A stretch of 64,000 nucleotides of DNA from Lamellibrachia columna (lineage: Eukaryota; Annelida; Polychaeta; Sabellida; Siboglinidae). The notes under the pieces are model-generated. The model had not been told where the DNA came from and searched no databases. It saw nothing but the letters and a program-made list of their open reading frames with translations. Each line of letters starts with the position of its first letter. The stretch's first letter is position 1. Made by a program: the position numbers and the translations under genes. Location: assembly GCA_963662155.1 (NCBI GenBank), contig OY759263.1:9761081-9825080 (forward strand). Reading direction: 5' to 3'. Of this stretch, positions 37,672-55,180 are shown piece after piece.

Positions 37672-38630
37672 GTGCCAATACACCAAGCAAGTGTGCCAAT
37701 ACACCACGCAAGTGTGCCAATTCACCAGATAAGTGTATCAATGCACCAGGCAAGTGTGCCAATACACCAAGCAAGTGTGCCAATACACCAGGCAAGTGTG
37801 CCAATACACCAAGCAAGTATGCCAATACACCAAGCAAGTGTGTCAATACATCACGCAAGTGTGCCAATACACCATATAAGTGTGTTAATACACCATGCAA
37901 GTGTGCCAATACACCAAGCAAGTGTGCCAATACGCCAGGCAAGTGTGCCAATAAACCAAGCAAGTGTGCCAATACACCAAGCAAGTGTGCCAATTCACCA
38001 GACAAGTGTGTCAATACACCAGGCAAGTGTGTCAATACACCATGCAAGTGTGCCAATACACCAAGCAAGTGTGTCAATACACCAGGCAATTGTGTCAATA
38101 CACCAGGCAAGTGTGCCAATACACCAATCAAGTGAGCCAATACACCAGGCAAGTGTGCCAATAAACCAAGCAAGTGTGCCAATACACCAAGCAAGTGTGC
38201 CAATTCACCAGGCAAGTGTGCCAATACACCAAGCAAGTGTGCCAATACACCAAGCAAGTGTGCCAATACACCAATCAAGTGTGCCAATTCACCAGACAAG
38301 TGTGTCAATACACCAGGCAAGTGTGTCAATACACCAGGCAAGTGTGCCAATACACCAAGCAAGTGTGCCAATACACCAGGCAAGTGTGCCAATAAACCAA
38401 GCAAGTGTGCCAATACACCAAGCAAGTGTGCCAATTGACCAGGCAAGTGTGCCAATACACCAAGCAAGTGTGCCAATACACCAAGCAAGTGTGCCAATAA
38501 ACCAAGCAAGTGTGCCAATTCACCAGGCAAATGTGCCAATACACCAGGCAATGTGTCAATACATCAGAGAAGTGTGTCAATAGATCAGATAAGTGTGCAA
38601 ATACACCAGGCAAATGTTCCAATGCATCAA
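37672..38630. repeat. 21-bp satellite, about 45 copies
   Basis: The unit CACCAAGCAAGTGTGCCAAT plus one base is repeated with A/G and C/T variants. The 21-bp period gives a 7-residue repeat on each strand: IHQASVP on plus over about 318 codons and HLLGVLA on minus over about 324 codons. With open frames on both strands of the same DNA and no other coding sign, I treat it as a satellite. Confidence 0.95.
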
Positions 38631-39998
38631 GCGTTTCCAAAGAAAATGCAAAGCATATGTACTAGTGGTGTCATCAACCCATCACCGGTGGCATTGTGAA
38701 CATCAACCCTTCGTTGTACACAGTTGTATTTGAAATGGCTACCAACCTGACTACTGATGCATTCTTGGCAATACAACTTTTCAAATAAACTAGGCTTGCT
38801 CCAAAGGGCGGATCCATGGGGTGTCCATCTGCTGCCCGGGCACCCCCGTTTATTTCATCCGGATTTTTTTCATGAATTCAGAATGAGTCGTCGAGACCGC
38901 GGGACGGTGGCGCCCTCTTGTGCTCGTTCCTCGGATGAAGACATCTCCAACATACAAACCAGTCGTTCTAATCCCTTCATCCTGCTTTTTCCTAGTAGTA
39001 CGCAATTACTGGAAGCAAATGAATTATTGTTGTCAGCAGCTGTTTTCAGGCATGTAAGTCAGTGTGAGAGATAATCGCCTTAGTAATAGTAAAGACGGCT
39101 ATCCTTTGTGAAACGCAAACGGCTTTTTTATTTTTTCATTACTGCATCAGCGCTGATGAGGCCTTTGACACATCAAACAAAGAACAGCTCAGGTTGTTTA
39201 TGACAGAAAAGCAGAAGACCCGTGAGGTAGTCTTGACGTTTCTCTTGTGCTGCTCCGTTACATACACAGCCATCGCCAAAGAGTTCGAGCAGCTCGGCTT
39301 CGACTTCCAAAAGATACACGACCAAATAAAGCATACGACAGGGCTCTGAACACGACCGGCAGGACGAATGCTGTGCAGTCAGTAACACTTAACGCGTTTT
39401 AATTAAACAGTCAGGTACTGAACGTGTGCATGGCGAAGACATGCTGATTGATAGAGCGTTGATTCTACCATGATTTAATCAGTTATGGCAGTGACGAATG
39501 TCTTTAATGTCTCCCCAAAAGCGGCAAGAGAATCTGCTCGAAAACTTTATCACAAAGTCGGTGTCTGAGACCAGTCGCACCAAGTTTATGAGTCGATGAG
39601 TTAGTCGTTGCAATGCACAAAAAGAGTTGTCACAACCCTACCCTAGTGATGTGAATCGAGGTGTTCGAATCGATCACACAAACTCATCCCAGAACGGATT
39701 TACTTTTTCAAGACAGTGGGTGAGATTATCATTTTGTTAAACATTTTATATATTTAAACAAAACAAATATTCATGGTATTTGGTTTATACCGCGTACACA
39801 CAATTTACACAGCGCCTCCCCTTATAATGCCCTATTATAAGGCCTCTATCACAAGAGACAACCCTCACTAGAGGCCACATTGTCCTGCAGCAAGGATGCC
39901 CGTGTTAATTTCCCTCTGACGAGAGGCAACCCTTCTCATGAGGCCATAGCACCTTTGCAGAAGGGGTGCCCTTGTAAGAGGGGGACAACTGTGCGCGG

Positions 39999-40045
<47 letters not shown>

Positions 40046-40226
40046 TACGAGCGAGCATGCATGCGTCCGTATATATTGTAGCCATTTGGATAACTAGACG
40101 TCCTGCCACTTGGTATTTTTGAAGAAATTATATCACACCACGCCACACTACAACACACAACACCACATTACAATACAACTACATTACACCACACTACACT
40201 ATCCTAGTATACACCACACGAAACGT
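38631..40226. other. Unassigned sequence with a short (GCGT)n array
   Basis: (GCGT)n lies at about 39997-40047 and CACAC/ACCAC-rich sequence at 40130-40215. The rest, including the 71-codon minus frame at 39388-39173, shows no recognisable gene. Confidence 0.4.
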
Positions 40227-40462
40227 ACGCCACGCCACGCCACGCCACGCCACGCCACGCCACGCCACGCCACGCCACGCCACGCCACGCCACGCCACGC
40301 CACGCCACGCCACGCCACGCCACGCCACGCCACGCCACGCCACGCCACGCCACGCCACGCCACGCCACGCCACGCCACGCCACGCCACGCCACGCCACGC
40401 CACGCCACGCCACGCCACGCCACGCCACGCCACGCCACGCCACGCCACGCCACGCCACGCCA
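40227..40462. repeat. (CCACG)47 pure pentanucleotide array
   Basis: 236 bp of perfect CCACG units. It is open in all minus frames (Ala-Trp-Arg-Gly-Val) and in plus (Arg-His-Ala-Thr-Pro), all artefacts. A short array of the same unit recurs at about 55436-55459. Confidence 0.98.
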
Positions 40463-40794
40463 CTATTTTAGTCGCCTTTGGTGTGGTTTTGGGAACTGAA
40501 GTGAAATATTGCTTTTAGCATGGTCTTTGGAACCAAGGCGATATGACTGGTTCGATAGTCGCAAACTTCAATACCCCAAAGGTTGTTGTAGTTGCACTAC
40601 ATGTATATCACTCCACAATACACTACAGCATACTACAACATATTGCACATATTGCACTACACCACACTTCACCACGATATACTTACACTACATAACATTA
40701 TACTACATTATTCGACACCATATTAAAATAACTACACTTCACCACACTTCACTACACTCCATCATGTCACAACACCCTGTTCTGCATGGTATTG
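40463..40794. other. Unassigned sequence
   Basis: CACTACA-rich low-complexity DNA. No gene is seen. Confidence 0.4.
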
Positions 40795-41015
40795 CACCTA
40801 TTCTCAAGTCTCAAGTCTCAAGTAGTTATACTCCAAACAGCCCAATCTTGAGCTAACGCAGGAGTTTGGACCAACGGCTTTTAGTGTCTCTTCCGAAAGA
40901 CACGGGCAAACTGGGGTGAACGAAATTGCCCAAGCTTCGAAACGGCGGAGGTGGAATCGAACCACCGTCCTCTCGATCGACAGGCGGGTGCTCTAACCAT
41001 TAGACCACCGCTCCC
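40795..41015 (-). mobile_element. tRNA-derived SINE, near full length
   Basis: On the minus strand the head reads GGAGCGGTGGTCTAATGG (A-box region, from 41015), then GGTTCGATTCC (B box), then CGCCG. A non-tRNA body follows with CGTTTCGAAGCTTGGGCAA, TTTCGTTCACCCCA and TGTCTTTCGGAAGAGACACT, ending in three TTGAGAC units (about 40803-40823). The acceptor and T arms look tRNA-like, but the anticodon arm does not pair properly, so this is a SINE head and not a working tRNA gene. A truncated relative lies at 25966-26065. Confidence 0.8.
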
Positions 41016-46089
<5,074 letters not shown>

Positions 46090-47371
46090 ACAATTGTTTC
46101 TGTGTCTTGTATAATGGCTATGAATTTCAGAATGATAGATAAAGGACATGGCCTGAAAATACTCTGGCAAGTTGTTTACATACTTATAGACAAATTTCAA
46201 ATGCTGTATTTTGTAAATGTCTTCTATTTTTAACAAATTTAGTTCTTTAAAAATAGGTTCAGTATTGGCGTTGTACTTACTTCGAGTGATTGCTCTTATG
46301 CATTTTTTATTTTGTAAATCCGATCAAGCTGGTAACCCTAAGCTAATATAGTGTAAATTATGTGTGATAAAATAAGATAATTATATATAGCTAACATTAT
46401 ATTTTGCAGTATTATGTTTTTCAACGTATTCATAATACTGATAGATTTTGATAATTTATTTGCTAATTTAGTAATGTGGCTCTTCCAATTTAAGTATTTA
46501 TCGATTGTGATACCAAGAAAGTTGAATTATTCTACGCATTCCAATTCTGATCCATCAATATGCAAAGTTGACAGTCGTATCTTTTTCTACAGTATACAGA
46601 AAACCGTGAACTTAGATTTATTTACATTTAAAGTTAACTTATTTGCCTTTAACCATGTGCTTATCTTGGACAATTCATAATTTATTATTTCACTAACATT
46701 TTGTCGGTTGTTTGAATCTTAAATACCATTTAATGTACTATACAGTGTTGTGTCATCTGCATATATTATTGATGTGAAAACAGTACTCGCAAATACGATG
46801 TCATTTATATAAATAATAAATAAGAGGGGCCCTAGGATTGACCCCTGTGGAACTCCGGTAGTTACATAACCTATATCATATTCCACATATTCCATAACTT
46901 AATAATTGTAAAGCTGTTGCATTTAGACGGTAGTATATTTTTTATTTATATAACATAATTTTATGGTCGAGTGTATCGAAAGCTTTGGATAAGTCAAGGT
47001 AAATGCTTACTGTGGATTCTCCTTTATCCAGGCTCTGCAGTGTCCTGTCAATCAGTTCAAGAGCAGAAAGTTCAGTGAAGTGTTGTTTCCTGAAGCCATA
47101 TTGGCTGCTACAATATAGCTGATTGGAATAAAAGTGCCAATGAATTTGATTACGATGGCAGATAAGATTGATATAAGTCTGTAATTGTCGAGAATGGTAA
47201 TGGTCGAGAATGGTATTGGTCGAGAATGGTAATGGTCGAGAATGGTAATGGTCGAGAATGGTATTGTCGTCTTTTTTATGAAGTTGTATAACTTTTGCAA
47301 ATTTCAATTTGCTAGTCGCACGTTTATAATTTTCGACTGACTGTCCGTTTAATTGCTGCACTGTTTCCAAT
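46090..47371 (-). pseudogene. Jockey/CR1-group LINE reverse transcriptase, decayed
   Basis: Read on the minus strand from 47371 downwards, this encodes an RT distinct from the CR1-like copies. I see LKFAKVIQLHKKDD, then a 16-bp array where the YRPIS motif should be, then SSQYGFRKQHFTELSALELID and IYLDLSKAFDTLDHK (motif A). After a deletion and stops (about 46940-46890) come [15 protein letters not shown] (motif B) and [13 protein letters not shown] (motif C, about 46750-46790). Next are LSKISTWLKANKLTLNVNKS, FNFLGITIDKYLNW and the C-terminal NTEPIFKELNLLKIEDIY and NNLPEYF. Several stops and indels interrupt it. The endonuclease half is missing. It is older than the CR1-like copies and non-functional. 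Confidence 0.85.
47193..47272. repeat. 16-bp tandem repeat, 5 copies, within the RT fragment
   Basis: The unit GGTCGAGAATGGTAAT is repeated. On the LINE sense strand it derives from codons around the RT NYRPIS motif, which the array has replaced. Confidence 0.9.
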
Positions 47372-47373
47372 GA

Positions 47374-47612
47374 CTTTTGGTAGCGTGGTGCCTTTGGTAG
47401 CGTGGTGCCTTTGGTAGCGTGGTGCCTTTGGTAGCGTGGTGCCTTTGGTAGCGTGGTGCCTTTGGTAGCGTGGTGCCTTAGGTAGTGTGGTGCCTTTGGT
47501 AGCGTGGTGCCTTTGGTAGCGTGGTGCCTTTGGTAGCGTGGTGCCTTTGGTAGCGTGGTGCCTTTGGTAGCGTGGTGCCTTAGGTAGCGTGGTGCCTTTG
47601 GTAGCGTGGTGC
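47374..47612. repeat. 17-bp minisatellite, about 14 copies
   Basis: The unit TTTGGTAGCGTGGTGCC is nearly perfect; two units carry TTAGG and one GTAGTG. It directly abuts the 5' boundary of the minus-strand LINE fragment. Confidence 0.97.
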
Positions 47613-47774
47613 CTACCTCGCGTTGACATCTGACGTAACAGGCTCTGCAGCCGTGTCAGCCGTGTCAGGCGGATGTGCCGCGATCCAGCAAAGTGACTCA
47701 ATATATTAGTCAATATCAAGAATGCTTTCAGGATTCACCAAATGTTCAGACACCACGGATGTTCTCCAATTCTC

Positions 47775-48884
47775 GTCAAGTCTTGGTGCGAGAAGTCCTG
47801 GGCTGAGGTCCAGGCAGATAGTTTTAGTTTTGAGTGTAGGGGATGTACGAAGATGAAGGAACTAGAGGTGGAGTTGGAAGAGCTGATGCTGCTCATTGTG
47901 GCAATGGTGGAAAGGGAACAGGGTGGTTGTGCCAGTAGTTCCGGTGGGGGAACAGTAGATGATAAAGTGGGGAAAGACACAAGAGATGCTAGGGAGAGCT
48001 CACCGCAGCCTGGGAGGAAGCTGAGAGGAGGGAAGGTGACAGGTCGTAGGGAGACAGGACGTAAGGAGACGGGAAGGAAAGGAACGGGAGGGAAGACAAC
48101 CGGAGTGAAGGAGAGGGGAGTAAGGGAGACAGGAGGGAAGGAGAAGGGAGTGGGGGAGACGGGAGGGAAAACAACCGGAGTGAAGGAGAGGGGAGTGGGA
48201 GAGACAAGAGCAAAGGAGTGGGAAGTGGGGGAGACAGGAGCGAAGGAGACAGGAGGGAAGGGGTCAGGACAGAATGTGATGGAGGGGATCGAACGGAAGA
48301 GTTATTCTGCAGCAGTGATAGAGGGGGTGAGGAAGAGAGCGAGGGTGTTTGTGGGGGATCCGATAGTTAGAAAGACCGACAGAGTCTTAAACAAGGGAGA
48401 TGATGTGGTGGTCTGCTTGCCTGGAGCCAAAATAGAGGCGATAACTGAGAGGGTAAAAAACATCGTAGGCTCGGGTAAGGGTGGATCTGTTTTAGTACAC
48501 GTAGGGACAAATAACGTAGAGAGGGAGGGTACAACTGCCATAGTTAGGAAATATAGGCAGTTGGTCAGAACACTAAAACAGACGGGGGTTGAGCAGGTAA
48601 TACTGTCAGGGATTTTACCTGTAATGGGCATGAGGGGTCACAAATATCGAAATTGTCGGGGGATGGCAATTAACATGTTAGTCCAAAAGCTATGTAGGGA
48701 AGAGGAAGTTGGATTTGTGGATTTATGGGGAAGTTTTGTTGGGAGGGCTGATATGTACATGAAGGATGGGCTTCATTTAAGTGGAAAGGGGGCGGCAGTA
48801 TTCGCGGACAAACTTTCAGCAGCAGTAGATAGTGACTTGGGTACAATGACAAATATTTTTGGAAGTAAACATTCTTTAAACTAG
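47775..48884 (+). pseudogene. LINE ORF1 (copy 3), 5'-truncated, esterase nucleophile lost
   Basis: It retains the Cys-rich end (CEKSWAEVQ, FECRGC), the MKELEVELEEL helix, the Gly/Lys/Glu linker and the SGNH domain with GTNN and DGLHLS. Two changes stand out. The linker is shorter than in copy 2 (about two repeat units fewer). GDSI has become GDPI (TCG to CCG near 48359), removing the serine nucleophile. The frame ends TTTAAAC-TAG exactly as in copy 2. Flanking sequence supplies an in-frame ATG at 47742, giving 380 codons, but the N-terminal part is missing. Confidence 0.9.
48875..48881 (+). promoter_or_regulatory. Candidate -1 frameshift heptamer TTTAAAC in copy 3
   Basis: In the same register and position relative to the TAG stop (48882-48884) as in copy 2, with the downstream GGGGGG also retained. 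Confidence 0.55.
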
Positions 48885-48886
48885 AA

Positions 48887-51762
48887 GTGCAGGGGGGTTA
48901 CCTAGAGGTGTCTCAAGCAGAACAAGAGGCCACTAGCACAGATAAACCAATATCAAATCATCCGAAAAACATATCTGAAAAAGGTTATAGATGCGTATGT
49001 TTAAATGCAAGGAGCATAGTAAATAAGACAAACGAATTAAACATTATGGTAGAAGATATTGACCCTCACATAATTGGTATAACTGAATCATGGGCCAACA
49101 TAGATATAACAGATGCTGAATTAGGACTGACAGGATATGTAATGTTTAGGAAAGATCGAATAGGAAGAAGGGGCGGGGGAGTTATTTTATATGTTAAAGA
49201 ATCTATTCAGGCTTATGAAATAAGACTAGAAAGGGAAGCAGATTGCGATGACGCTGTTTGGTGCAAAATTGTTTCAGGAAATTCAAAATTAACTATTGGA
49301 TTAGTTTACCGAAGTCCAAACATAAACGAAGAGGACAACACAAAAATAAAAAACGCTATAAAAGAAGTTAGTAAAGGGGAATGTATCATAATGGGAGATT
49401 TTAACCATGGACACATACAATGGAATTCTCTAGAGAGCACAGGGATTGAGGACCAACAATTTCTATTTTTAATCCAGGATAGCTTTCTTACTCAGCACGT
49501 ACTAGAACCAACCAGGGGAGAAAATGTATTAGATATAGTTTTGTCATCACAAAAAGAATTAGTGGACAATGTAAAAATATTTGAACCATTGGGTAATAGT
49601 GACCATAATCAAATACATTTTGACATCAATGTAAAATCAGAAAGTAAAAATAAGAAAACGTACAAGAGAAACTTCCACAAAGGTAACTACAAAGATATGA
49701 GAAAATACTTAGCAAAGCTAGATTGGAATAACATGCTGATGAATAAGACCGCAATTGAATGTTGGAATATTCTAAAATATGAAATTGAGAGTATCATCGA
49801 TAAATTTGTTCCCTTCCAAAAACAAGGAAAACGGTGTAGAAAGAAACACTTGTGAAAAGAGGCTATTAGAAAAATAATGCTAAAACAAACTATGTGGAGG
49901 GTTTATAGGCGTACCAGAAAGGACGAAGACTATGCAAAATACAAAGAGAAACTTAATGCAGCTACAACTGAAATCAGACAATCTAAAAGAAGCTATGAGC
50001 AAAAACTAGCATGTAACATAAAAAATGACAGCAAGAGTTTTTATGCATATGTCAGGAGTAAACAAAACGTACAAGACAAGGTTGGACCTCTAGAAGACAG
50101 TGCTGGAAATATAATATCACAGGGGTTTTTAATGGCGGAAGACCTAAATGGTTACTTCAGTTCAGTGTTTACCAAAGAAGATATTAGTTCATTACCAGTT
50201 GCTGATGCTAAATTTCAGGGGGCTAAATCTGACTATTTAGGTCCGTTAGTTGTAACTCCAGAATTGGTAGCTAAGAAAATAAAGGCAATGAAGGATAACA
50301 AATCACCGGGAGTGGATGGGATTCCTCCAAAATTACTAATGGAAACAGTAGAACAAATCAGTATACCACTTGCAAGAGTATTCAACTTGTCATTAAAAGA
50401 GGGAGTTGTTCCGTTTGAATGGAAAGAAGCAAACATCATACCATTATTTAAAAAGGGTTCGAGAAATAAGTCAGAGAATTACAGACCAGTGAGTTTAACG
50501 TCAGTGATTTGTAAATTATTAGAAAGGTTAATTAAAGACCATATGGTGGACTTCCTCGTTAAGCATAAATTATTAAATTCATCTCAACATGGATTCCTTA
50601 AAGCGAGGTCATGCTTAACAAATATGTTATGTTTTTTGGAAGAAATCACTAAGTGGATAGACGTGGGATCGCCAGTAGATATTATCTACTTAGATTTTCA
50701 GAAAGCTTTTGACAAAGTGCCACATCAAAGATTACTACTTAAATTAAAAGCCCATGGTATCGGGGATAGCATAACTGACTGGATAGAACAATGGCTGACT
50801 GACAGAAGACAACGAGTTGTAGTAGATGAAGAAGTTTCAAATTGGAAATCGGTTTTGAGTGGGGTACCTCAAGGATCAGTATTAGGACCTATATTTTTCT
50901 TAATTTATATCAATGACTTGGACGACAGTATAACAAGTAGCGTACTGAAATTTGCGGATGACACAAAACTGTTTAGAAAGGTTAATACTGATGGTGATAA
51001 ACAACATTTACAAAACGATCTAGACAGATTAGTGAAATGGTCTGAGAAATGGCAGATGTTGTTAAATTTTGGGAAATGTAAATGCCTACATACAGGACAT
51101 AGGAACTTGAATGTAAACTATAAAATGGGAGATACTGTTCTGGGTACTACTGTAAAAGAAAAGGACTTAGGAGTTACAATAAGCGCTGGTATGAAAGTTT
51201 CAGAGCAGTGTGGTATTGCAGCTTCAAAGGGTAATCAAATTCTTGGATTGATTAGAAGAAACATAACATACAAGGGAAAAAAGTTAATTATACCTCTTTA
51301 TAAAGCAATAGTTAGACCTCATTTAGAATACTGTATACAAGCATGGAGACCATATCGTAAGAAGGATATAGATACGCTTGAACGCATACAAAGGAGAGCA
51401 ACTAAAATGATTCCAGAACTGAGAGACCTTAGTTATGAAGAACGCCTGATAGAATGTGGTTTAACAACTCTAGAGACAAGGAGGTTAAGAGGAGATCAGA
51501 TTGAAGTTTTTTTAAGATATTGAATGGGTATGAAAATATTGATAGAAATATGTTTTTCTCACTCAAGAAGGATAGCAGAACTAGAGGACATGAGGTAAAA
51601 TTAGTAAAGGATCAATGTAGCTTGGACATCAGGAAGCACTCGTTCTCACAGAGGACAATAAATGAATGGAACAAATTGTCTACAGATTGTGTAACTGCTA
51701 GCAGCGTGAATATGTTTAAAAACAAGGTTGACACATATCTCAGGAGGGCGGGCTATAAGTAG
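48887..51762 (+). pseudogene. LINE ORF2 (copy 3), two lesions
   Basis: The same endonuclease-RT as copy 2 and otherwise complete. Endonuclease landmarks ARSIVNK, GITESW, GDFNHGH and GNSDHN are present. RT motif A (YLDFQKAFDKVP) is intact here, unlike copy 2, and FADDTKLF lies at 50951-50974. A C-to-G change makes a TGA stop at 49853-49855 just after the endonuclease (KKHL-stop where copy 2 has KKHLSKEA). A 2-bp T expansion at about 51505-51511 shifts the frame near the C-terminus. The remainder resumes at 51520 and ends RRAGYK. The copy could not make full-length ORF2. Confidence 0.93.
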
Positions 51763-53008
51763 ATGAACATTGTTGGACTCTCGATAAGCCAATGGCTTCC
51801 TTGTCCACTTGCCATCTGGGCCTTTGGCTTGGATGGCAAATCTTGTTAAATCTTGCTAAATACGTTAGCCATCATACAGTATAAAAAGTTGTCGCCATAT
51901 GTATCCAAAGCCGGAGAGATAAATTTCACCTCATCAGCATGTTGCGCCACTTAGCTGAATAGGTAATGTGATGTGGTGTTCCTGTGGATACTGCGCCCCT
52001 ATGTCTACGCACGTTTACGTCAAGTCATCATGCTGCGTCGAGATAGCTGCTATGCCTAGGCTATGGCTATTAGTGCTCTGCGCGGGCCGGGCTTTGGGTC
52101 CAAGGCCGGGCCTCTGCATAATTTCCCGGGCCGGGCCGGACCGGGCCTGGGCTTATATACTGCGGGCCCAGGCCGGGCCTGGGCTGAAAACAACTTAAAC
52201 ACATCGGGCATGGGCCGGGCCTGGGCCGGGCCTGGGCCGGGCCTGGGCCTAGTGTGAGCGGGCCGAGCCTGGGCTGGACCTGGACATAATAAAAATATTC
52301 ATACAAAACACCGATTATTACTTTATTTTTTAATAAAAACTGATTATAAATTGTAATTCCGGTTAATGAATGCTTAAAATTATTTCTTTAGTATTATATA
52401 GTTGCAAATTGAGACCTTGCATGGAATCTAATGCCCCCATAAGTTCACTTGGCTGGAAGTAGCCAGCCCCAAATGTTTACTTTAGAAATATTTGCAGAGG
52501 CAATCAAGCCATGATTAACCATTAACTTATCACCCTTTGACCCTACCAGTGGACATTCTATTGTCTAGGTCTTCCCTCCAAACATTGCCCACCTGGATGA
52601 CCTGCCCACTGCCAAGTGCCCACTAGGCCACTAGCCCACTACCCAGTACCCAACCCAGTTGGTAATTGGTATTTCTCCCCAGTCCTAATTCATTCACACT
52701 TGTACTAATTCAAACGTCTGAACCTGTCTGTCTCAGGCTAGTGGCTGCAGTCCTGCTGGAAATGCCACTGGGTGTCAGTGCCAGTGGGTGACATTTAATT
52801 GAAATATCATATTAAATTATGTTAACTTAGTTGAGCTAATTCAATTAACAATATAAATTGGGGTTATGGCTTGCATAATGGTTAAGTCAGGGTTAGATAA
52901 ACAAATCTCATACCCTAACAATAAACCAATACATTAAAGCCAAATATAACAAATGTTATCATATTTAATAGTAATGACACTAAGAAGTTTTTCTTTATTT
53001 TTCTTCAG

Positions 53009-53284
<276 letters not shown>

Positions 53285-53605
53285 GTTTATTTGTTTTTCG
53301 TCTTTGTTATAAGATTATAGGTTTATCTTCTCTAAACTTAGCGGGCCGCGGGCTTACCCATCTTTGGCCCGCGGGTATGGGCCAGGCCTGGGCTTGAAAC
53401 TTGCGGGCCGGGCCGGGCCTGGGCCAAACATTCACGATCTAGGTCGGGCCTGGGCCGGGCCTGGGCCTATATTCTAGTTTGCGGGCCTGGGCCGGGCCGG
53501 GCTTCAAAAATTATTGCGGGCCAGGGCCGGGCCTGGACTCTAACTGGTAATTGCGGGCCGGGCTTGGGATAAAATTCTAGACCCGCGCAGGGCACTAATG
53601 GCTAT

Positions 53606-54744
53606 GCAGCACCGTGTGCCCGACCGCATTGGTGCGTGCATCACCGAAGATGATGTAGCGGTATGCACTAACACACCGCTAGCCTTAGAACACCGGAGTC
53701 TGATACTCATTATGACTGTATGTCAATAAATAATATCAAATTATTTTCTTGAATAATTTTGCCTAGTACATACGCCATGGCCCATACTATAAGGCTGCTG
53801 TATATCCTGTAGCACTTATTGAGTTATTCTTATTGTTTTGAGTAAGGACTAAGGTCACATACACGAACACGTCGAAAATAAATCGGCGGAATGAAAAACA
53901 CTCGTAATTATATCAAATTATTTTCAGTTACTTTGTTGTATTCATTCATTTCGATTATATATATGCTGACGTTGAAGCACAACTGTGCGTATTGGGGTGG
54001 AACTATATTGTAATCGTAGTGATAAGTCACAATGGTAAAGGTAATCAAATTTACTAACCTGGTTTCGGCTCGTCGCTTCCTACGCATCGCTCTGCCCTCT
54101 GATATCTGCCGTTTCCTGGTTGAAGAATAGTCTGCAGATGCATAGTCATATGCGGAAAAATCGATCTAAGATGGAACGGTGTCTTTGACCAATAATAACA
54201 TCTTGATGCTCACCGTCTGTCCATGCTCATCACATAGTCTTTTGTCTTGTAATCTGCATCGGAAAAGTGGTCTCTCGCAGAGCCTGCGGCTGGCGGACAC
54301 GCCAATTTCCGCATTTGCAACCACCTTTTCCGTTGGTTGCAAATCCTTCCTTCCTTTACAATGATTCTACACATGTGTGGTAAAAAAACCTCTGACATGC
54401 GTAGATGAACGTTACGTGCGCGATCCGCTTTCCCCCATTATTTCTTCAAGTGCTCGTTTTAGAGTGATTTATTGCGTTTAAATGACCTGAAGTGGCAGTG
54501 GTTATGCTCTTTAAGCTTTGAAATAAACCAGGTTTAATCCGTAGCGCACTTTTGAGATAAAGTCGTGACTTCGAGCATAGAGTATACATTACGTGCTACT
54601 CGCAATCACTATCAACGCATCATCACCGCAGCGTCGCTTCAATATATCTGCATCAGCAGTTTTAATGAGAAACACTTTGTTATTAACTGTTGAAGACCAA
54701 CGACGACATGGCCGGTGGGAATAAATTGCAGGACGCCCGCGCGA
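53606..54744. other. Unassigned sequence
   Basis: 1.1 kb without recognised genes or arrays. A short palindromic pair, GGAAAAGTGGTCTC and complementary GGTGGTTGC-like pieces, lies at 54258-54345. The frames there have no domain. Confidence 0.4.
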
Positions 54745-55180
54745 TTGATTCGTCCGTCCGTTCCTCCCCTTGCCTTCCTCCCTTTCTGCCTGCCTCCCCC
54801 CTTCCCCCTCCCTCCATCCATCCACCCTTCCATCCCACCCTCCTTCTTTCCTCCCCTTCGTTTCTTCCCTCCCCTCTCCAATCCTACTTCTTTCCTCACC
54901 CCTCATTTCCTCCATCACTCCCACCTTCACAGACTTCTTCCTCCCTTCATTCCCTCCCTCCCTCTGTCCTCCCTCTCTCCTCCCTCTCTCCCTCCCTCCC
55001 TCTCTCTCTCTCTCTCTCCCTCCCACCCTCCCTCTACATCTCAATACTTCCCTCTTACCGTCAGTCCTTCAGTTAATGTCACCCTTCTTCATCTCCCCCT
55101 GACTCACCCTCCCTCTCACCCATTATTACCACTCCCTCGCTTCATCCTCCTCTTTTCCTCCCGCCCTTATCCTCCTTTCC
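54745..55180. repeat. Polypyrimidine (CT-rich) tract of about 430 bp
   Basis: CCTCCCT/CTTTCC-rich DNA with few purines. It can be read in three plus frames as Pro/Ser/Leu and on minus as Gly/Arg/Glu, all low-complexity artefacts. Such strand-asymmetric tracts can form triplex DNA. Confidence 0.9.

Larger units (their letters stand above)
47775..51860 (+). mobile_element. CR1-like LINE, 5'-truncated copy 3
   Basis: Homology to copy 2 starts at about 47775 (26430 in copy 2), inside the ORF1 zinc-finger region, and continues through ORF1, ORF2 and the 3' terminal AAATCTTGTT units to about 51860. It differs from copy 2 by scattered substitutions and a shorter repeat linker in ORF1. No target-site duplication is evident. 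The junction happens to fuse an upstream genomic ATG (47742) in frame to ORF1. Confidence 0.95.

Noticed and set aside
37577..38583. Overlapping frames of about 320 codons on both strands, including a leucine-rich heptad repeat on minus
   Set aside because: The heptad comes from the 21-bp DNA period. Both strands are open over the same DNA, with no domain or start context.
40925..41015. A functional tRNA gene on the minus strand
   Set aside because: The A and B boxes and acceptor region look right, but the anticodon arm does not pair, and a SINE body with a terminal repeat follows; a second copy shares that body.
46414..46680. Plus-strand frame of 88 codons
   Set aside because: It is the antisense of the minus-strand LINE RT, whose motifs are recognisable.
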